Notes: generated by a model not told the origin, from the sequence alone. DNA of 24,109 nucleotides from JAXGXJ01 sp050943595 (GCA_050943595.1 JBMNPM010000019.1:1-24109), one strand, 5' to 3'; shown: positions 6,643 to 14,498, numbered from the stretch's first letter. Made by a program: numbers and translations.

Positions 6643-7647
6643 TTGAGCTACAACTGGTCGGAAGTGTTCCTGGGGGTGAGCGAAGACCGCACCGTGGGGA
6701 CACCGGATGAAGTCCAAAAGGTGAAAAAAAGGTGGTTCTCCAAACTCCGCGAGGGGTTGACTAAGAGCCGTCAAGCCCTGCAGCAACAGTTTTCATCGCT
6801 CCTCTTCGATCGTTTTGACGAGGATCTCTGGGAGCGCATCGAAGAAGCCCTCATCTTTGCTGATGTGGGGGTTGAAACCACGGTGTCCATCGTGGAAGCT
6901 CTGGAGGCTGAGGCCGATGCCGGGAACCTCAAGGATTCGGCCTCGCTCATGGCCAAGCTTCGTGAACTCACGGCGGCACACTTTTCGCAGGCCGATACGC
7001 GCATAGATGTGGCCCATTCTCCGGCCGTCATACTCATGGTGGGGGTGAACGGCACCGGCAAGACCACCACTATCGGCAAGATCGCGTGGCACCTCAAGGA
7101 GTTGGGCAAGGAACCGCTCTTGGTGGCCGGGGACACGTTTCGGGCTGCCGCTGTGGAGCAATTGGTGGAGTGGGGGAGCCGTGTGGGATGCGAAGTGGTG
7201 CATCATGAGCGCGGCGGAGATCCTGCTGCAGTGGTGTATGACGGTGTCGTAGCGGCCGAAGCTCGCGGGGCGGATGTGGTCATCATCGACACCGCCGGAC
7301 GGCTCCACACCCAGGTTAATCTCATGAACGAATTGGAGAAGATCGGGCGGGTGATCAAGAAGCGCATCCCTGATGCTCCTCACGAATGCCTGCTTACCAT
7401 CGACGCTACGACCGGCCAGAATGGACTCATCCAGGCACGGATGTTTAAGGATGCGGTCGATATTACGGGAGTAGTGTTGACTAAGATGGATGGTACGGCC
7501 AAGGGAGGCATCGCGCTGGCCGTATCCCATGAGCTCGATCTACCCATCAAACTCATCGGCACCGGGGAAAAGATGGATAGCCTACAGCCTTTCGATGCTG
7601 CAGGCTTCGCATCGCTGCTGTTCGAAGATTCTCTCACTAAACAGTGA
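6643..7647 (+). CDS. ftsY: Signal recognition particle receptor FtsY
   Basis: FtsY is the membrane-associated GTPase that docks the SRP-ribosome complex at SecYEG. The 334-residue protein has a short N-terminal region (about 1-45, no long acidic A domain), the N domain helices (about 46-120) and the G domain with GVNGTGKTTT (134-143), DTFRAAA, DTAGRLH, TKMDGTAKGG and the GTGEKMDSLQPF closing motif. The TTG start at 6643 has AAGGAGG nine bases upstream (6627-6633); an ATG at 6635 is out of frame and too close. The ffh gene for its SRP partner follows 111 bp downstream. Confidence 0.95.
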   Translation: MSYNWSEVFLGVSEDRTVGTPDEVQKVKKRWFSKLREGLTKSRQALQQQFSSLLFDRFDEDLWERIEEALIFADVGVETTVSIVEALEAEADAGNLKDSASLMAKLRELTAAHFSQADTRIDVAHSPAVILMVGVNGTGKTTTIGKIAWHLKELGKEPLLVAGDTFRAAAVEQLVEWGSRVGCEVVHHERGGDPAAVVYDGVVAAEARGADVVIIDTAGRLHTQVNLMNELEKIGRVIKKRIPDAPHECLLTIDATTGQNGLIQARMFKDAVDITGVVLTKMDGTAKGGIALAVSHELDLPIKLIGTGEKMDSLQPFDAAGFASLLFEDSLTKQ

Positions 7648-7689
7648 GGGTGGCGATTGACGCTGGTGGGGGCTACTAGTAAACTCGCT

Positions 7690-7722
7690 GCTCCGCGGCC
7701 GGAAATCCGGCCTCTGCGGAGC
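7690..7722 (+). other. Two-tier hairpin between ftsY and ffh
   Basis: GCTCCGC (7690-7696) pairs with GCGGAGC (7716-7722), and inside it GGCCGG (7697-7702) pairs with CCGGCC (7707-7712) around an AAAT loop, with a three-base TCT bulge on one side. No T-run follows, so it may be an attenuator or RNA-stability element as readily as a terminator. Confidence 0.4.
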
Positions 7723-7758
7723 GGTGCCCACGCTGCACGGTCAACGGTATGGTGATAA

Positions 7759-9090
7759 GTGTTCGATTCTCTTTCAGATAAGCTGCAGACGGCCTTTGAG
7801 GGTCTCAAGAAAGGCAAGCTCACCGATAAGGATGTCGAGCGCGCTGCGCGCGAGATCCGCTTGGCGCTGCTTGAAGCCGACGTCAACTTCAAGGTGGTTA
7901 AACAGTTCGTCGACAAGGTGAAGGAGCGGGCCCTGGGGGTGGAAGTGCTGGAAAGTCTCACTCCTGCCCAGCAGTTCATCAAGATCGTGAACGAGGAACT
8001 GACGGACCTGATGGGTTCGGCCAGTACGAAGCTGACTTTCTCGCCCCGGCCACCGACGGTCATCATGATGGTCGGCCTCCAGGGGTCGGGCAAGACCACA
8101 GCCTGCGGCAAGTTGGCAAATTTCCTCGTCGCTCAGGGTAAGAGCCCGGGGCTGGTAGCCGGAGACGTCTATCGGCCGGCGGCCGTCGACCAACTGAAGA
8201 GCCTCGGTGCGCAGCTGGACGTGCCGGTCTATGACGAGGGCACCAAGGCCGATCCGGTCGATATCGCCGACCACGGTGTGGAATGGGCGCGGCAAAAGAA
8301 CCGCGACGTCCTCATTATCGATACCGCCGGTCGCCTGCACATCGACGAACGTCTCATGGATGAGCTGGTCCGGATCCGTAACACGGTTAAGCCACACAAC
8401 ATCCTGCTGGTTCTCGACGCCATGACAGGCCAGGACGCGGTCAACGTAGCTCTACAGTTCCAGGAGAAGGTGCAGTTCGACGGTGTGATTCTCACTAAGA
8501 TGGATGGTGACGCCCGTGGGGGCGCTGCTCTGTCTGTGCGCGCCGTTACCGGCAGACCCATCAAATTTGCCAGCAGCGGCGAGAAACTCGACAACTTCGA
8601 GTACTTCCATCCCGATCGGGTGGCCTCGCGTATCCTGGGGATGGGAGACGTCCTCTCGCTCATCGAGAAGGCCGAACGCACCATCGATGAGAAGAAGGCC
8701 CGAGAGCTCGAGCAGAAGTTGCGCAAGAGCACCTTCACCTTCGATGATTTCCTTGAGCAGATTCAGCAGGTACGCAAGATGGGTTCTCTTACCAACCTGC
8801 TGGGGATGATCCCCGGTATCCCCAGCAACAAGCTCAAGGGGCTCCAGGTCGATGATCGGGCGTTCGACAAGATCCAGGCGATCATTTGCTCGATGACCGC
8901 TGACGAGCGCCGGCATCCCGATATCATTAACGGTAGCCGTCGCCGGCGCATCGCCGCTGGCTCGGGTTCCGATATCCAAGCGGTCAACCAGCTACTCACT
9001 CAATTCAAGCAGGTGCAGAAAATGATGAAGCAGCTGGGCTCCGGCCGTATACCCAAGAATCCGTTCCAGATGTTTGGGAACCCGAGTTAG
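7759..9090 (+). CDS. ffh: Signal recognition particle protein Ffh
   Basis: Ffh is the GTPase subunit of SRP that binds signal peptides and 4.5S RNA. The 443-residue protein shows the N domain (1-95), the G domain with GLQGSGKTTACGKLA (106-120), DVYRPAAVDQL, DTAGRLHIDERLM and TKMDGDARGG, and the Met-rich M domain with GSLTNLLGMIPGI and the RNA-binding RRRRIAAGSGSD motif. The GTG at 7759 has no Shine-Dalgarno sequence; TATGGT (7748-7753), five bases upstream, fits a loose TAnnnT -10 box, so a leaderless start is conceivable. It opens the long operon running through rnhB, with rpsP starting 16 bp after its stop. Confidence 0.95.
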   Translation: MFDSLSDKLQTAFEGLKKGKLTDKDVERAAREIRLALLEADVNFKVVKQFVDKVKERALGVEVLESLTPAQQFIKIVNEELTDLMGSASTKLTFSPRPPTVIMMVGLQGSGKTTACGKLANFLVAQGKSPGLVAGDVYRPAAVDQLKSLGAQLDVPVYDEGTKADPVDIADHGVEWARQKNRDVLIIDTAGRLHIDERLMDELVRIRNTVKPHNILLVLDAMTGQDAVNVALQFQEKVQFDGVILTKMDGDARGGAALSVRAVTGRPIKFASSGEKLDNFEYFHPDRVASRILGMGDVLSLIEKAERTIDEKKARELEQKLRKSTFTFDDFLEQIQQVRKMGSLTNLLGMIPGIPSNKLKGLQVDDRAFDKIQAIICSMTADERRHPDIINGSRRRRIAAGSGSDIQAVNQLLTQFKQVQKMMKQLGSGRIPKNPFQMFGNPS

Positions 9091-9105
9091 GGGAGGAGGT
9101 GACCA

Positions 9106-9348
9106 ATGGCAACAGCAATCAGATTGGCTCGTCGCGGTAGCAAGAAGCGCCCGACGTACCGTATCGTCGTGACCGATTCCCGCAATGCACGCGACGGCCG
9201 GTTCATCGAGACCATAGGCTACTACAACCCACAGCACGACCCTTCAGTAGTCGAAGTGGACGAGACCAAAGCGAAAAAATGGCTCGGATGTGGTGCTCAG
9301 CCCTCTGACACGGTGCGCAAACTTCTGAGTGTGAAAGGCATCGTCTAA
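9106..9348 (+). CDS. rpsP: 30S ribosomal protein S16
   Basis: The 80-residue protein is S16 of the small ribosomal subunit, recognised by the N-terminal IRLARRGSKKRPTYRIVVTDS block and IETIGYYNP. A very strong ribosome-binding site (GGGGAGGAGGTGA, 9090-9102) precedes the ATG. It is followed without gap by khpA and then rimM and trmD, the conserved bacterial order. Confidence 0.97.
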   Translation: MATAIRLARRGSKKRPTYRIVVTDSRNARDGRFIETIGYYNPQHDPSVVEVDETKAKKWLGCGAQPSDTVRKLLSVKGIV

Positions 9349-9579
9349 GTGAAAGAGCTCCTGGAATTCCTGGCTCGATCGCTCGTGGATCATCCAGAAC
9401 AGGTCCGTGTGGAGGAGACCGAGAACAGCGATGGAGTCGTGCTGCGTTTGAGCGTAGCCAAAGAAGACGTGGGAAAAGTCATCGGCAGGCAGGGTCGCAT
9501 CGCACGTGCTCTGCGTACCGTGGTCAAAGCCAGCGCCGTCAGGGACGGGAAGCAGGCGACCGTCGAGATCGTCGACTAG
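9349..9579 (+). CDS. khpA: KH-domain RNA-binding protein KhpA
   Basis: This 76-residue protein is a single KH domain of the KhpA/YlqC family, which binds RNA (usually with KhpB) and affects cell division and elongation in Gram-positive bacteria. The GxxG RNA-binding loop is IGRQGR, about residue 44, followed by the ARALRTVVKA helix. The GTG start directly abuts the rpsP stop codon, and the only upstream ribosome-binding site is a weak AAAGG, which suggests translational coupling. Confidence 0.93.
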   Translation: MKELLEFLARSLVDHPEQVRVEETENSDGVVLRLSVAKEDVGKVIGRQGRIARALRTVVKASAVRDGKQATVEIVD

Positions 9580-9605
9580 ATTTGGTGGCGGGGGGAGCAT
9601 AACTT

Positions 9606-10193
9606 GTGACGCGCCCGGAGTGGATTGAGGTCGGACGGATATCCCGAGCTCATGGTGTGCGGGGAGAACTTCGGGTTACGCCGACCTCTGATAATCCTGA
9701 GCGTTTCGCGCCTGGGGGGGTAGTTTACGCACGTTCGGAACGGGTGGGTTTAGCGGGACCGGGACCGCGCCTGCGGGGGCAGGTGCGGCTCACCATTTGT
9801 ACGGTGAGAGGAGAAGGAAGCTTTCCCATAGTGGCTTTCGAGGGGGTGGACGACAGGGGTGCGGCTGAGGCGTTACGCGGCTGTATACTGGAGATCCCAT
9901 CCGAGCAGTTGCCCGAGTTGGATGATGAGGAGTTCTACCCCTTCGACATCATCGACCTGGAGGTCCGGGACGGCGAAGGGGCTGTGCGGGGTCGTGTGGT
10001 GGACGTCGTGGAGACACCCGCACACGATTTGCTCGTCATTGCCCCGCTGCCGCTGAAGTCCACTGAAGAGATCTCTCCGGAGGAGACCTCTTCCGGAGAG
10101 GCGTTGGTCCCCTTCGTGGCTGAGGCTGTGCCCACCGTGTCCGTCGCGGACGGCTATCTGGTGGTAACTACGCGCTTCTTAGAATCGTTTTGA
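9606..10193 (+). CDS. rimM: Ribosome maturation factor RimM
   Basis: RimM binds S19 and helps mature the 30S head. The 195-residue protein has the N-terminal beta-barrel starting EVGRISRAHGVRGELRV and the PRC-barrel domain starting EEFYPFDIIDLEV, with VRGRVVDVVETPAHDLLVI and a truncated-looking but recognisable end VPFVAEAVPTVSVADGYLVV. About 20 residues rich in Ser, Glu and Pro are inserted between the LLVI strand and the VPFV strand (codons around 10055-10105). The GTG at 9606 has GGGGGGAG upstream. Its stop overlaps the TTG of trmD. Confidence 0.93.
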   Translation: MTRPEWIEVGRISRAHGVRGELRVTPTSDNPERFAPGGVVYARSERVGLAGPGPRLRGQVRLTICTVRGEGSFPIVAFEGVDDRGAAEALRGCILEIPSEQLPELDDEEFYPFDIIDLEVRDGEGAVRGRVVDVVETPAHDLLVIAPLPLKSTEEISPEETSSGEALVPFVAEAVPTVSVADGYLVVTTRFLESF

Positions 10194-10906
10194 AACGCGT
10201 CGACGTCTTTACGCTGGTTCCTCAGGCGTTCGATTGGTTCGTGGTCCAACACCCGATCTCTGCGGCCATTGCCGCCGGGGTGACGGAGATACACGTCCAC
10301 AACATCCGCGACTACAGTCCGCTTCCCCACCACGAGGTCGACGATACCCCGTACGGAGGTGGCCCCGGCATGGTGGCCCGGGTGGACATCGTAGCTACCG
10401 CCCTGGAGAGCGTGTTCAAGATGCCTGCGTATCAGGTCCGGGAGTCTCGGGATGTGTATGTGCTGGCCGCTGCCGGACGTCCGTTCGATCACGCTATGAG
10501 CCGGGAGTTGTCGATGACCGAGCGCGACCTAGTATTGCTCTGCGGGCGCTTTGAAGGGTTCGATGCGCGCGTGGAGGTACGGTTGGCCACCGGCGCCCTC
10601 TCTATCGGGCCCTACGTACTAGCCGGAGGAGAGGTAGCAGCTATGGCCGTGCTTGAGGCGATCGTACGTCATCTTCCTGGATCTCTCGGCAACGCCGACA
10701 GTGTGCTTGAGGAGTCGTTCAGCAGGGGATTGGGCGGCATGGTTGAATACCCACACTATACGAGGCCGCGGGTGTTCGACGGACTGGAAGTACCGGCCGT
10801 TCTGCTCAGCGGTGATCATGGTGCCATCGCCCGCTGGCGCTGGGCGAACGCACGCCCCTCACCGTGGGATCGGGGTCGGGAGGTGGATCGTGGTCCGAGG
10901 GACTGA
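10190..10906 (+). CDS. trmD: tRNA (guanine-N1)-methyltransferase TrmD
   Basis: TrmD methylates G37 of tRNAs that have G36, preventing frameshifts. The 238-residue SPOUT enzyme shows the N-terminal VDVFTLVPQAF block, HEVDDTPYGGGPGM, the knot region LLCGRFEGFDARV and SIGPYVLAGGEVAAM, and LEEPQYTRP-type sequence present here as VEYPHYTRP. The start is TTG 10190, overlapping the rimM TGA by four bases (TTGA). The 3' end overlaps the start of the following lepB by 17 nt. Confidence 0.95.
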   Translation: MKRVDVFTLVPQAFDWFVVQHPISAAIAAGVTEIHVHNIRDYSPLPHHEVDDTPYGGGPGMVARVDIVATALESVFKMPAYQVRESRDVYVLAAAGRPFDHAMSRELSMTERDLVLLCGRFEGFDARVEVRLATGALSIGPYVLAGGEVAAMAVLEAIVRHLPGSLGNADSVLEESFSRGLGGMVEYPHYTRPRVFDGLEVPAVLLSGDHGAIARWRWANARPSPWDRGREVDRGPRD

Positions 10907-11483
10907 GTCTTTCCGGGATCGGCGTCCAACCACTCGTTCGGAGAGAAGGTCGGCCGCGAAGTCCAAACGCCGTAACGCCCTTCGTACGGTTATTGAGATC
11001 GTAGCTCTCGTGGTGGCAGCCTTCATCGTAGCTATGCTCGTGCAGGCCTTCCTCTTCAAGCCCTTCACTATCCACCAGGTATCCATGCAGCCCACGCTTA
11101 GCGATGGTGACCGCATCCTCCTAAATCGATTGGCGTATCATTTCGGTGACCCCAGCAGGGGCGACGTCGTGGCGTTTGACTCACCCGTAGATGAGAGCGA
11201 GGACCTTGTAAAGCGCGTGGTCGCCGTCGCCGGGGACAAGGTCGCCGTCCGCAGCGGAGTGCTCTACGTCAACGAGGTGGCCCAGGATGAGCCGTACCTT
11301 AATGAGAGCCCCTTTTCGGGGGACTTTAAGGAGATCCTCGTGCATGAGGATGAGGTCTTCGTCATGGGGGATAATCGAAACCACAGCGGTGATAGTCGTT
11401 TGTTCGGCCCTATCGACGTTGGCTCCATCATTGGCAAGGCCTTCGCCATCTACTGGCCCATCGGTCACTCGGGTGGTCTTTAG
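10890..11483 (+). CDS. lepB: Signal peptidase I, first copy
   Basis: This membrane-bound serine protease removes signal peptides from exported proteins. The 197-residue form (GTG 10890, GGGAGG six bases upstream) has a basic N-terminus, one transmembrane helix (about 33-55), catalytic Ser65 in QVSMQPTL and catalytic Lys108 in VKRVVAVAGD, and the closing box MGDNRNHSGDSR. In-frame codons further upstream lie inside trmD and are discarded. A second signal peptidase gene lies on the other side of rplS; both end in nearly identical IYWPIGH-x-GGL. Confidence 0.93.
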   Translation: MVRGTESFRDRRPTTRSERRSAAKSKRRNALRTVIEIVALVVAAFIVAMLVQAFLFKPFTIHQVSMQPTLSDGDRILLNRLAYHFGDPSRGDVVAFDSPVDESEDLVKRVVAVAGDKVAVRSGVLYVNEVAQDEPYLNESPFSGDFKEILVHEDEVFVMGDNRNHSGDSRLFGPIDVGSIIGKAFAIYWPIGHSGGL

Positions 11484-11506
11484 CAGGCCTGTCAAGGAGC
11501 CGGCGG

Positions 11507-11535
11507 TTGCAATCCCTGCCGGTATGCTCTAAAGT
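11507..11535 (+). promoter_or_regulatory. Probable internal promoter ahead of rplS
   Basis: TTGCAA (11507-11512) and TAAAGT (11530-11535) have a 17-nt spacer and lie in the 113-bp gap between lepB and rplS, the largest gap in this otherwise tight operon. The start point would be near 11542, leaving a leader of about 55 nt. Confidence 0.45.
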
Positions 11536-11596
11536 CGCTTGGCTTTTCATCAGGAAGATTTGTTGAGACGATCTTAGGGTCAAGTTAGGGCTAGGT

Positions 11597-11947
11597 ATGC
11601 ATATGGGAGCGATAGAAGAGTTCGAGCGCGCACAAATCCGCCGGGATATCCCTGATTTCAAGTCCGGTGACACGCTACGCGTGCACTTCAAAGTAGTCGA
11701 GGGGAGCCGGGAGAGGATTCAGGTCTTCCAGGGTTTCTGCATCCGCAAGCAGGGTCAAGGTGCAAGGGAGACATTCACGGTGCGTAAGCAGTCCTTCGGG
11801 GTTGGGGTGGAGCGCACCTTCCCTATTCACTCCCCCAAAATCGATAAGATCGAGGTCACTGCCGTCGGCGATGTGGCTCGGGCCAAGCTCTACTACCTGC
11901 GCGACAAGGTCGGCAAGAAGGCGCGTGTCAAAGAAAAGCGTATCTAG
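11597..11947 (+). CDS. rplS: 50S ribosomal protein L19
   Basis: L19 sits at the 30S-50S interface. The 116-residue protein has the family pattern FKSGDTLRVHFKVVEGSRERIQVFQG, then FTVRKQSFGVGVERTFPIHSP and the ending AKLYYLRDKVGKKARVKEK. ATG 11597 is chosen with AGGGCTAGG upstream; the ATG two codons later is an alternative. It is flanked by two signal peptidase genes rather than following trmD directly. Confidence 0.96.
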   Translation: MHMGAIEEFERAQIRRDIPDFKSGDTLRVHFKVVEGSRERIQVFQGFCIRKQGQGARETFTVRKQSFGVGVERTFPIHSPKIDKIEVTAVGDVARAKLYYLRDKVGKKARVKEKRI

Positions 11948-11961
11948 GACCATGGGGTCCG

Positions 11962-12570
11962 GTGGAGAGCAATCTGACCGACCCTGATCTACTGGGTAAG
12001 AAAGAGGACATCACGTCTCGCGAAGAGAAGGCGGCCGCCCGTGGCGGACGGCGGAGCCGCTCTTCACGTTGGCTGCTCGAAGTAGTCATCATTGTGGCGG
12101 CGGCTTTCGTGCTGGCTCTGCTGGTGCAGCAGTTCCTCATCAAACCCTTCGCCATACCCTCTCCTTCTATGGAACCGACGTTGGTGGAGGGCGACCGGGT
12201 TTTGGTCAACCGGCTCGTCTATCATTTCCGGTCGCCGGAGCGCGGAGATGTGATCGTCTTCCACCCACCCAACTATCGTGGGTCAGACCCCTTCATCAAG
12301 CGGGTGGTGGCCGTCGGCGGTGATACGATCGCGGTGCATGATGGGAAGCTCTACGTGAACAAGGTTGCTCAAGACGAGTCCTTCATCAAGGAGCAACTCA
12401 TCCAAGGCGACTTTCCCGAGACACGGGTGCCTAACGGTTTTGTGTGGGCGATGGGGGATAATCGCAATAACAGTGGCGACAGCCGTGTCTTTGGACCGGT
12501 ATCTGACGACGCCATCATAGGTGAGGCTTTCGCCATCTATTGGCCGATTGGCCATGTCGGCGGTCTCTGA
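11962..12570 (+). CDS. lepB: Signal peptidase I, second copy
   Basis: The 202-residue protein has a charged N-terminus, one transmembrane helix (about 37-60), catalytic Ser69 in SPSMEPTL, catalytic Lys113 in IKRVVAVGGD and the MGDNRNNSGDSR box. It is a paralogue of the copy before rplS, and the two align along their length, but this one has the more usual SPSMEPTL active-site sequence. GTG 11962 follows rplS by 14 bp with GGGGT upstream, so it is co-transcribed. The rnhB gene begins 22 bp after its stop. Confidence 0.94.
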   Translation: MESNLTDPDLLGKKEDITSREEKAAARGGRRSRSSRWLLEVVIIVAAAFVLALLVQQFLIKPFAIPSPSMEPTLVEGDRVLVNRLVYHFRSPERGDVIVFHPPNYRGSDPFIKRVVAVGGDTIAVHDGKLYVNKVAQDESFIKEQLIQGDFPETRVPNGFVWAMGDNRNNSGDSRVFGPVSDDAIIGEAFAIYWPIGHVGGL

Positions 12571-12592
12571 TGGGCTCGATCAGGGTCTGAGC

Positions 12593-13345
12593 GTGAGGAG
12601 TGCTGCTTCTTCAGACGCGGATGCATCGATGCACAGCCCCTCCACTCCTCACCGAGGCTCGCGGGTTTCCGACCCTTTTCGATTTGACACGGCCCTCCTT
12701 GCCGAAGACAAGGAGCGTTCTCAAGACAAGGAGCGTTCTCATGTCTCACCGCGGGGCGGATTGCGCGTAGCCGGGGCCGACGAGGCGGGGCGTGGCTGTC
12801 TGGCCGGTCCTCTGGTGGCCGCAGCCGTGATTCTCGACTACGAGCATGCTCCCTTCAAGCGCCTCGCGAGGCTCACCGACTCCAAGCTCCTCTCTGTTGT
12901 CGCTCGGGAGGACCTTTATGGGGAGATACTCTCCAGTGCGGCCAAGGTGGCCTGGGCGGCTTGCTCACCTCAAACCATCGATAGCGATGGCTTGCACCGG
13001 TCGAACCTGTTCGCTCTTCGGCGGGCCTTGGAACTGCTCGAGGACGACTATTGCCTGGCCATCGTCGATGGCTTCGACCTCGATCGTGCCGATCTGCGTG
13101 TTCGAGCCATCGTGGCCGCCGACTTTAAGAGCGCCGTGGTAGCTGCCGCTTCGGTGGTCGCTAAGGTCGTCCGGGATCGGCTTATGAGGAACCTCGCTCC
13201 ACTCCATCCTGAGTACGGCTTTGCCGACCACGTGGGCTACGGGACGGAGCGGCATAGGCAGGCGTTGCTGAAGAATGGGCCTTGCCCACTCCATCGCCTC
13301 AGCTTCCGGGGCGTCGGTAGTCGACAACTCACCTTCCCCGAGTGA
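12593..13345 (+). CDS. rnhB: Ribonuclease HII
   Basis: RNase HII removes ribonucleotides from DNA and RNA primers. The catalytic domain (about 60-245) starts RVAGADEAGRGCLAGPL with the Asp-Glu pair, and continues with IVDGF, FKSAVVAAASVVAKVVRDRLM and HVGYGTERH. GTG 12593 is preferred (AGGG seven bases upstream); ATG 12554 and a GTG at 12521 in the same frame lie inside lepB and have no ribosome-binding site. About 50 N-terminal residues are a low-complexity extension containing an 18-bp tandem duplication. Last gene of the rpsP operon; nothing recognisable follows on the + strand up to 14012. Confidence 0.92.
   Translation: MRSAASSDADASMHSPSTPHRGSRVSDPFRFDTALLAEDKERSQDKERSHVSPRGGLRVAGADEAGRGCLAGPLVAAAVILDYEHAPFKRLARLTDSKLLSVVAREDLYGEILSSAAKVAWAACSPQTIDSDGLHRSNLFALRRALELLEDDYCLAIVDGFDLDRADLRVRAIVAADFKSAVVAAASVVAKVVRDRLMRNLAPLHPEYGFADHVGYGTERHRQALLKNGPCPLHRLSFRGVGSRQLTFPE
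12705..12740 (+). repeat. Exact 18-bp tandem duplication inside rnhB
   Basis: The 18-bp unit at 12705-12722 is repeated exactly at 12723-12740. It keeps the frame and duplicates a DKERS peptide in the non-conserved N-terminal extension. Confidence 0.9.
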
Positions 13346-13459
13346 GGCGACTCAGGCCGGACTTAGACCGGGATCTCGGTGTTCCCACACAGTCTCTCCA
13401 GGTGGGCCACCATCCTGGCCGGTTCGTGGGCCATCGGTGCCCAAGACCCATGAGCCGTA

Positions 13460-13562
13460 CGTCATCGGTCGCGCGAATAGCGCTGCTAGTCGCGCTTCCT
13501 CTATCCTTCTCTCGCGCGTGCTGATCGCGCTCTGGTGGCGAAGCGTCATAGTTCAGCAACCT
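13460..13562. repeat. MITE-like palindromic repeat, copy 1 (left end missing)
   Basis: This stretch matches 23964-24072 with roughly 80 per cent identity by eye, including an identical block covering CTTCCTCTATCCTTCTCTCG. It holds the same central imperfect palindrome (GCGCGAATAGC with GCTAGTCGCGC, one mismatch) and one terminal motif, AGGTTGCTGAACT read on the - strand from 13562. The opposite terminal motif seen in copy 2 is absent, so this copy is truncated at about 13460. It lies between rnhB and the HD gene. Bases 13346-13459 beside it hold no gene I can recognise. Confidence 0.7.
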
Positions 13563-13995
13563 CTTGGGGGCCCAGGCCGTCACCATAGGTATCATTGCAG
13601 CCCTCGACGATGTCCGCGATCTTGCTTCCGAAACAGAGGCGGATATCGGCCAGACGGGCCTCTCCACCGGCGTCTTCCACCAGGTCGTGGAGGAGGGCGG
13701 CCATGACCTCATCCCCACTTCCCTGGACTTCCATCACCAATGCGACGACCGCCAGGGAGTGCGATATATAGGGATAGGGGATACGAGTTCCTTTGCACAT
13801 TTGCCTGGCGTGTCCCTGGGAAGCGTAGATCAGGGCCGACTCGAACTTGCCGGTAGGACACGGCGGGTCCGGCGGGGCAGCATCCCGCCCTTGTTTCTTG
13901 GGCGCAATTGGGGGGATAACAGGCAGGTATAAGTTGGCGGGTATCTCCGATGGCCGCTGGGCGAAGAGAGGCTGCGTCAGGTAAGACAGTAGCAT
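13546..13995 (-). pseudogene. Truncated HD-domain (p)ppGpp-hydrolase-like gene
   Basis: Residues from about 50 on match small HD hydrolases of the SpoT/Mesh1 type: ESALIYASQGHARQ, KGTRIPYPYISHSLAV, the metal-binding AALLHDLVEDAGG and FGSKIADIVEGCNDT. The protein then stops: its last codons (EVAEL and TGA, 13563-13546) are supplied by the terminal motif of the adjacent repeat element, and the second half of the domain, which normally holds the LADKLHN motif, is missing. The only in-frame ATG is at 13995, giving an odd Pro-rich 50-residue leader, so the 5' end may also be damaged. Divergent from the zinc-ribbon gene at 14013. Confidence 0.7.
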
Positions 13996-14012
13996 AGACG
14001 AGGAGGATCACT

Positions 14013-14498
14013 GTGAGCAAACCTCACATCAGATGCTCGAAATGCGGACGTCGGCTCCGGAACCAGGACCGCTCGGAGGGGTGGCGCGTGGTCGCGGAGG
14101 ACGGGCTCCCGCCTGTCCATACCTGCCCGGAGTGCCGGCTAATCGAGATTACAGCGGACACCGCTCTCAGCGATGCCGGCGATGTGGATGCGGTCGCAGA
14201 TTGCGTAGCGTGCGCCCAGAGCACCGATACAGCTATTTGGCTTGCCGGAAGTAGGAGATATGTCGCCAGTGTGATAGAGGAGCTCGGTGTCGATCCCGTT
14301 ACGGCTGCAGCGATGGCGGGTGACGATGTTATCTACCGGGTCCCGTTGTGCAGTAACTGCGCTACCGCTCTGAATACCCGCTACCGTGGCGATCTGGTGG
14401 TTTGTCGTGACGACAACGTGGTCATCCGCCCGGAGCCGGGCAGTAGATGGGAGGATCCACAGGAGATAGGAAAACTACTCGAGTCGGAGTGCTCCTAG
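14013..14498 (+). CDS. Zinc-ribbon-like protein with four CxxC pairs
   Basis: Function unknown. The 161-residue soluble protein has CxxC pairs at 8/11, 38/41, 64/67 and 113/116, enough for two zinc sites; the first two pairs look like a classical zinc ribbon (CSKCGRR ... CPEC). A GAGGAGGAT ribosome-binding site precedes GTG 14013. No transmembrane segment or enzymatic motif is seen. It lies alone between the truncated HD gene and the STAS gene, 87 bp before the latter. A nucleic-acid or protein-binding role would be a guess. Confidence 0.75.
   Translation: MSKPHIRCSKCGRRLRNQDRSEGWRVVAEDGLPPVHTCPECRLIEITADTALSDAGDVDAVADCVACAQSTDTAIWLAGSRRYVASVIEELGVDPVTAAAMAGDDVIYRVPLCSNCATALNTRYRGDLVVCRDDNVVIRPEPGSRWEDPQEIGKLLESECS

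Noticed and set aside
13346..13459. Possible missing second half of the HD gene, or a yraN-like gene, next to rnhB.
   Set aside because: Neither strand shows LADKLHN-type or YraN motifs. One - strand frame ends HEPARMVAHLERLCGNTEIPV-like, but it is too short and matches nothing I know.
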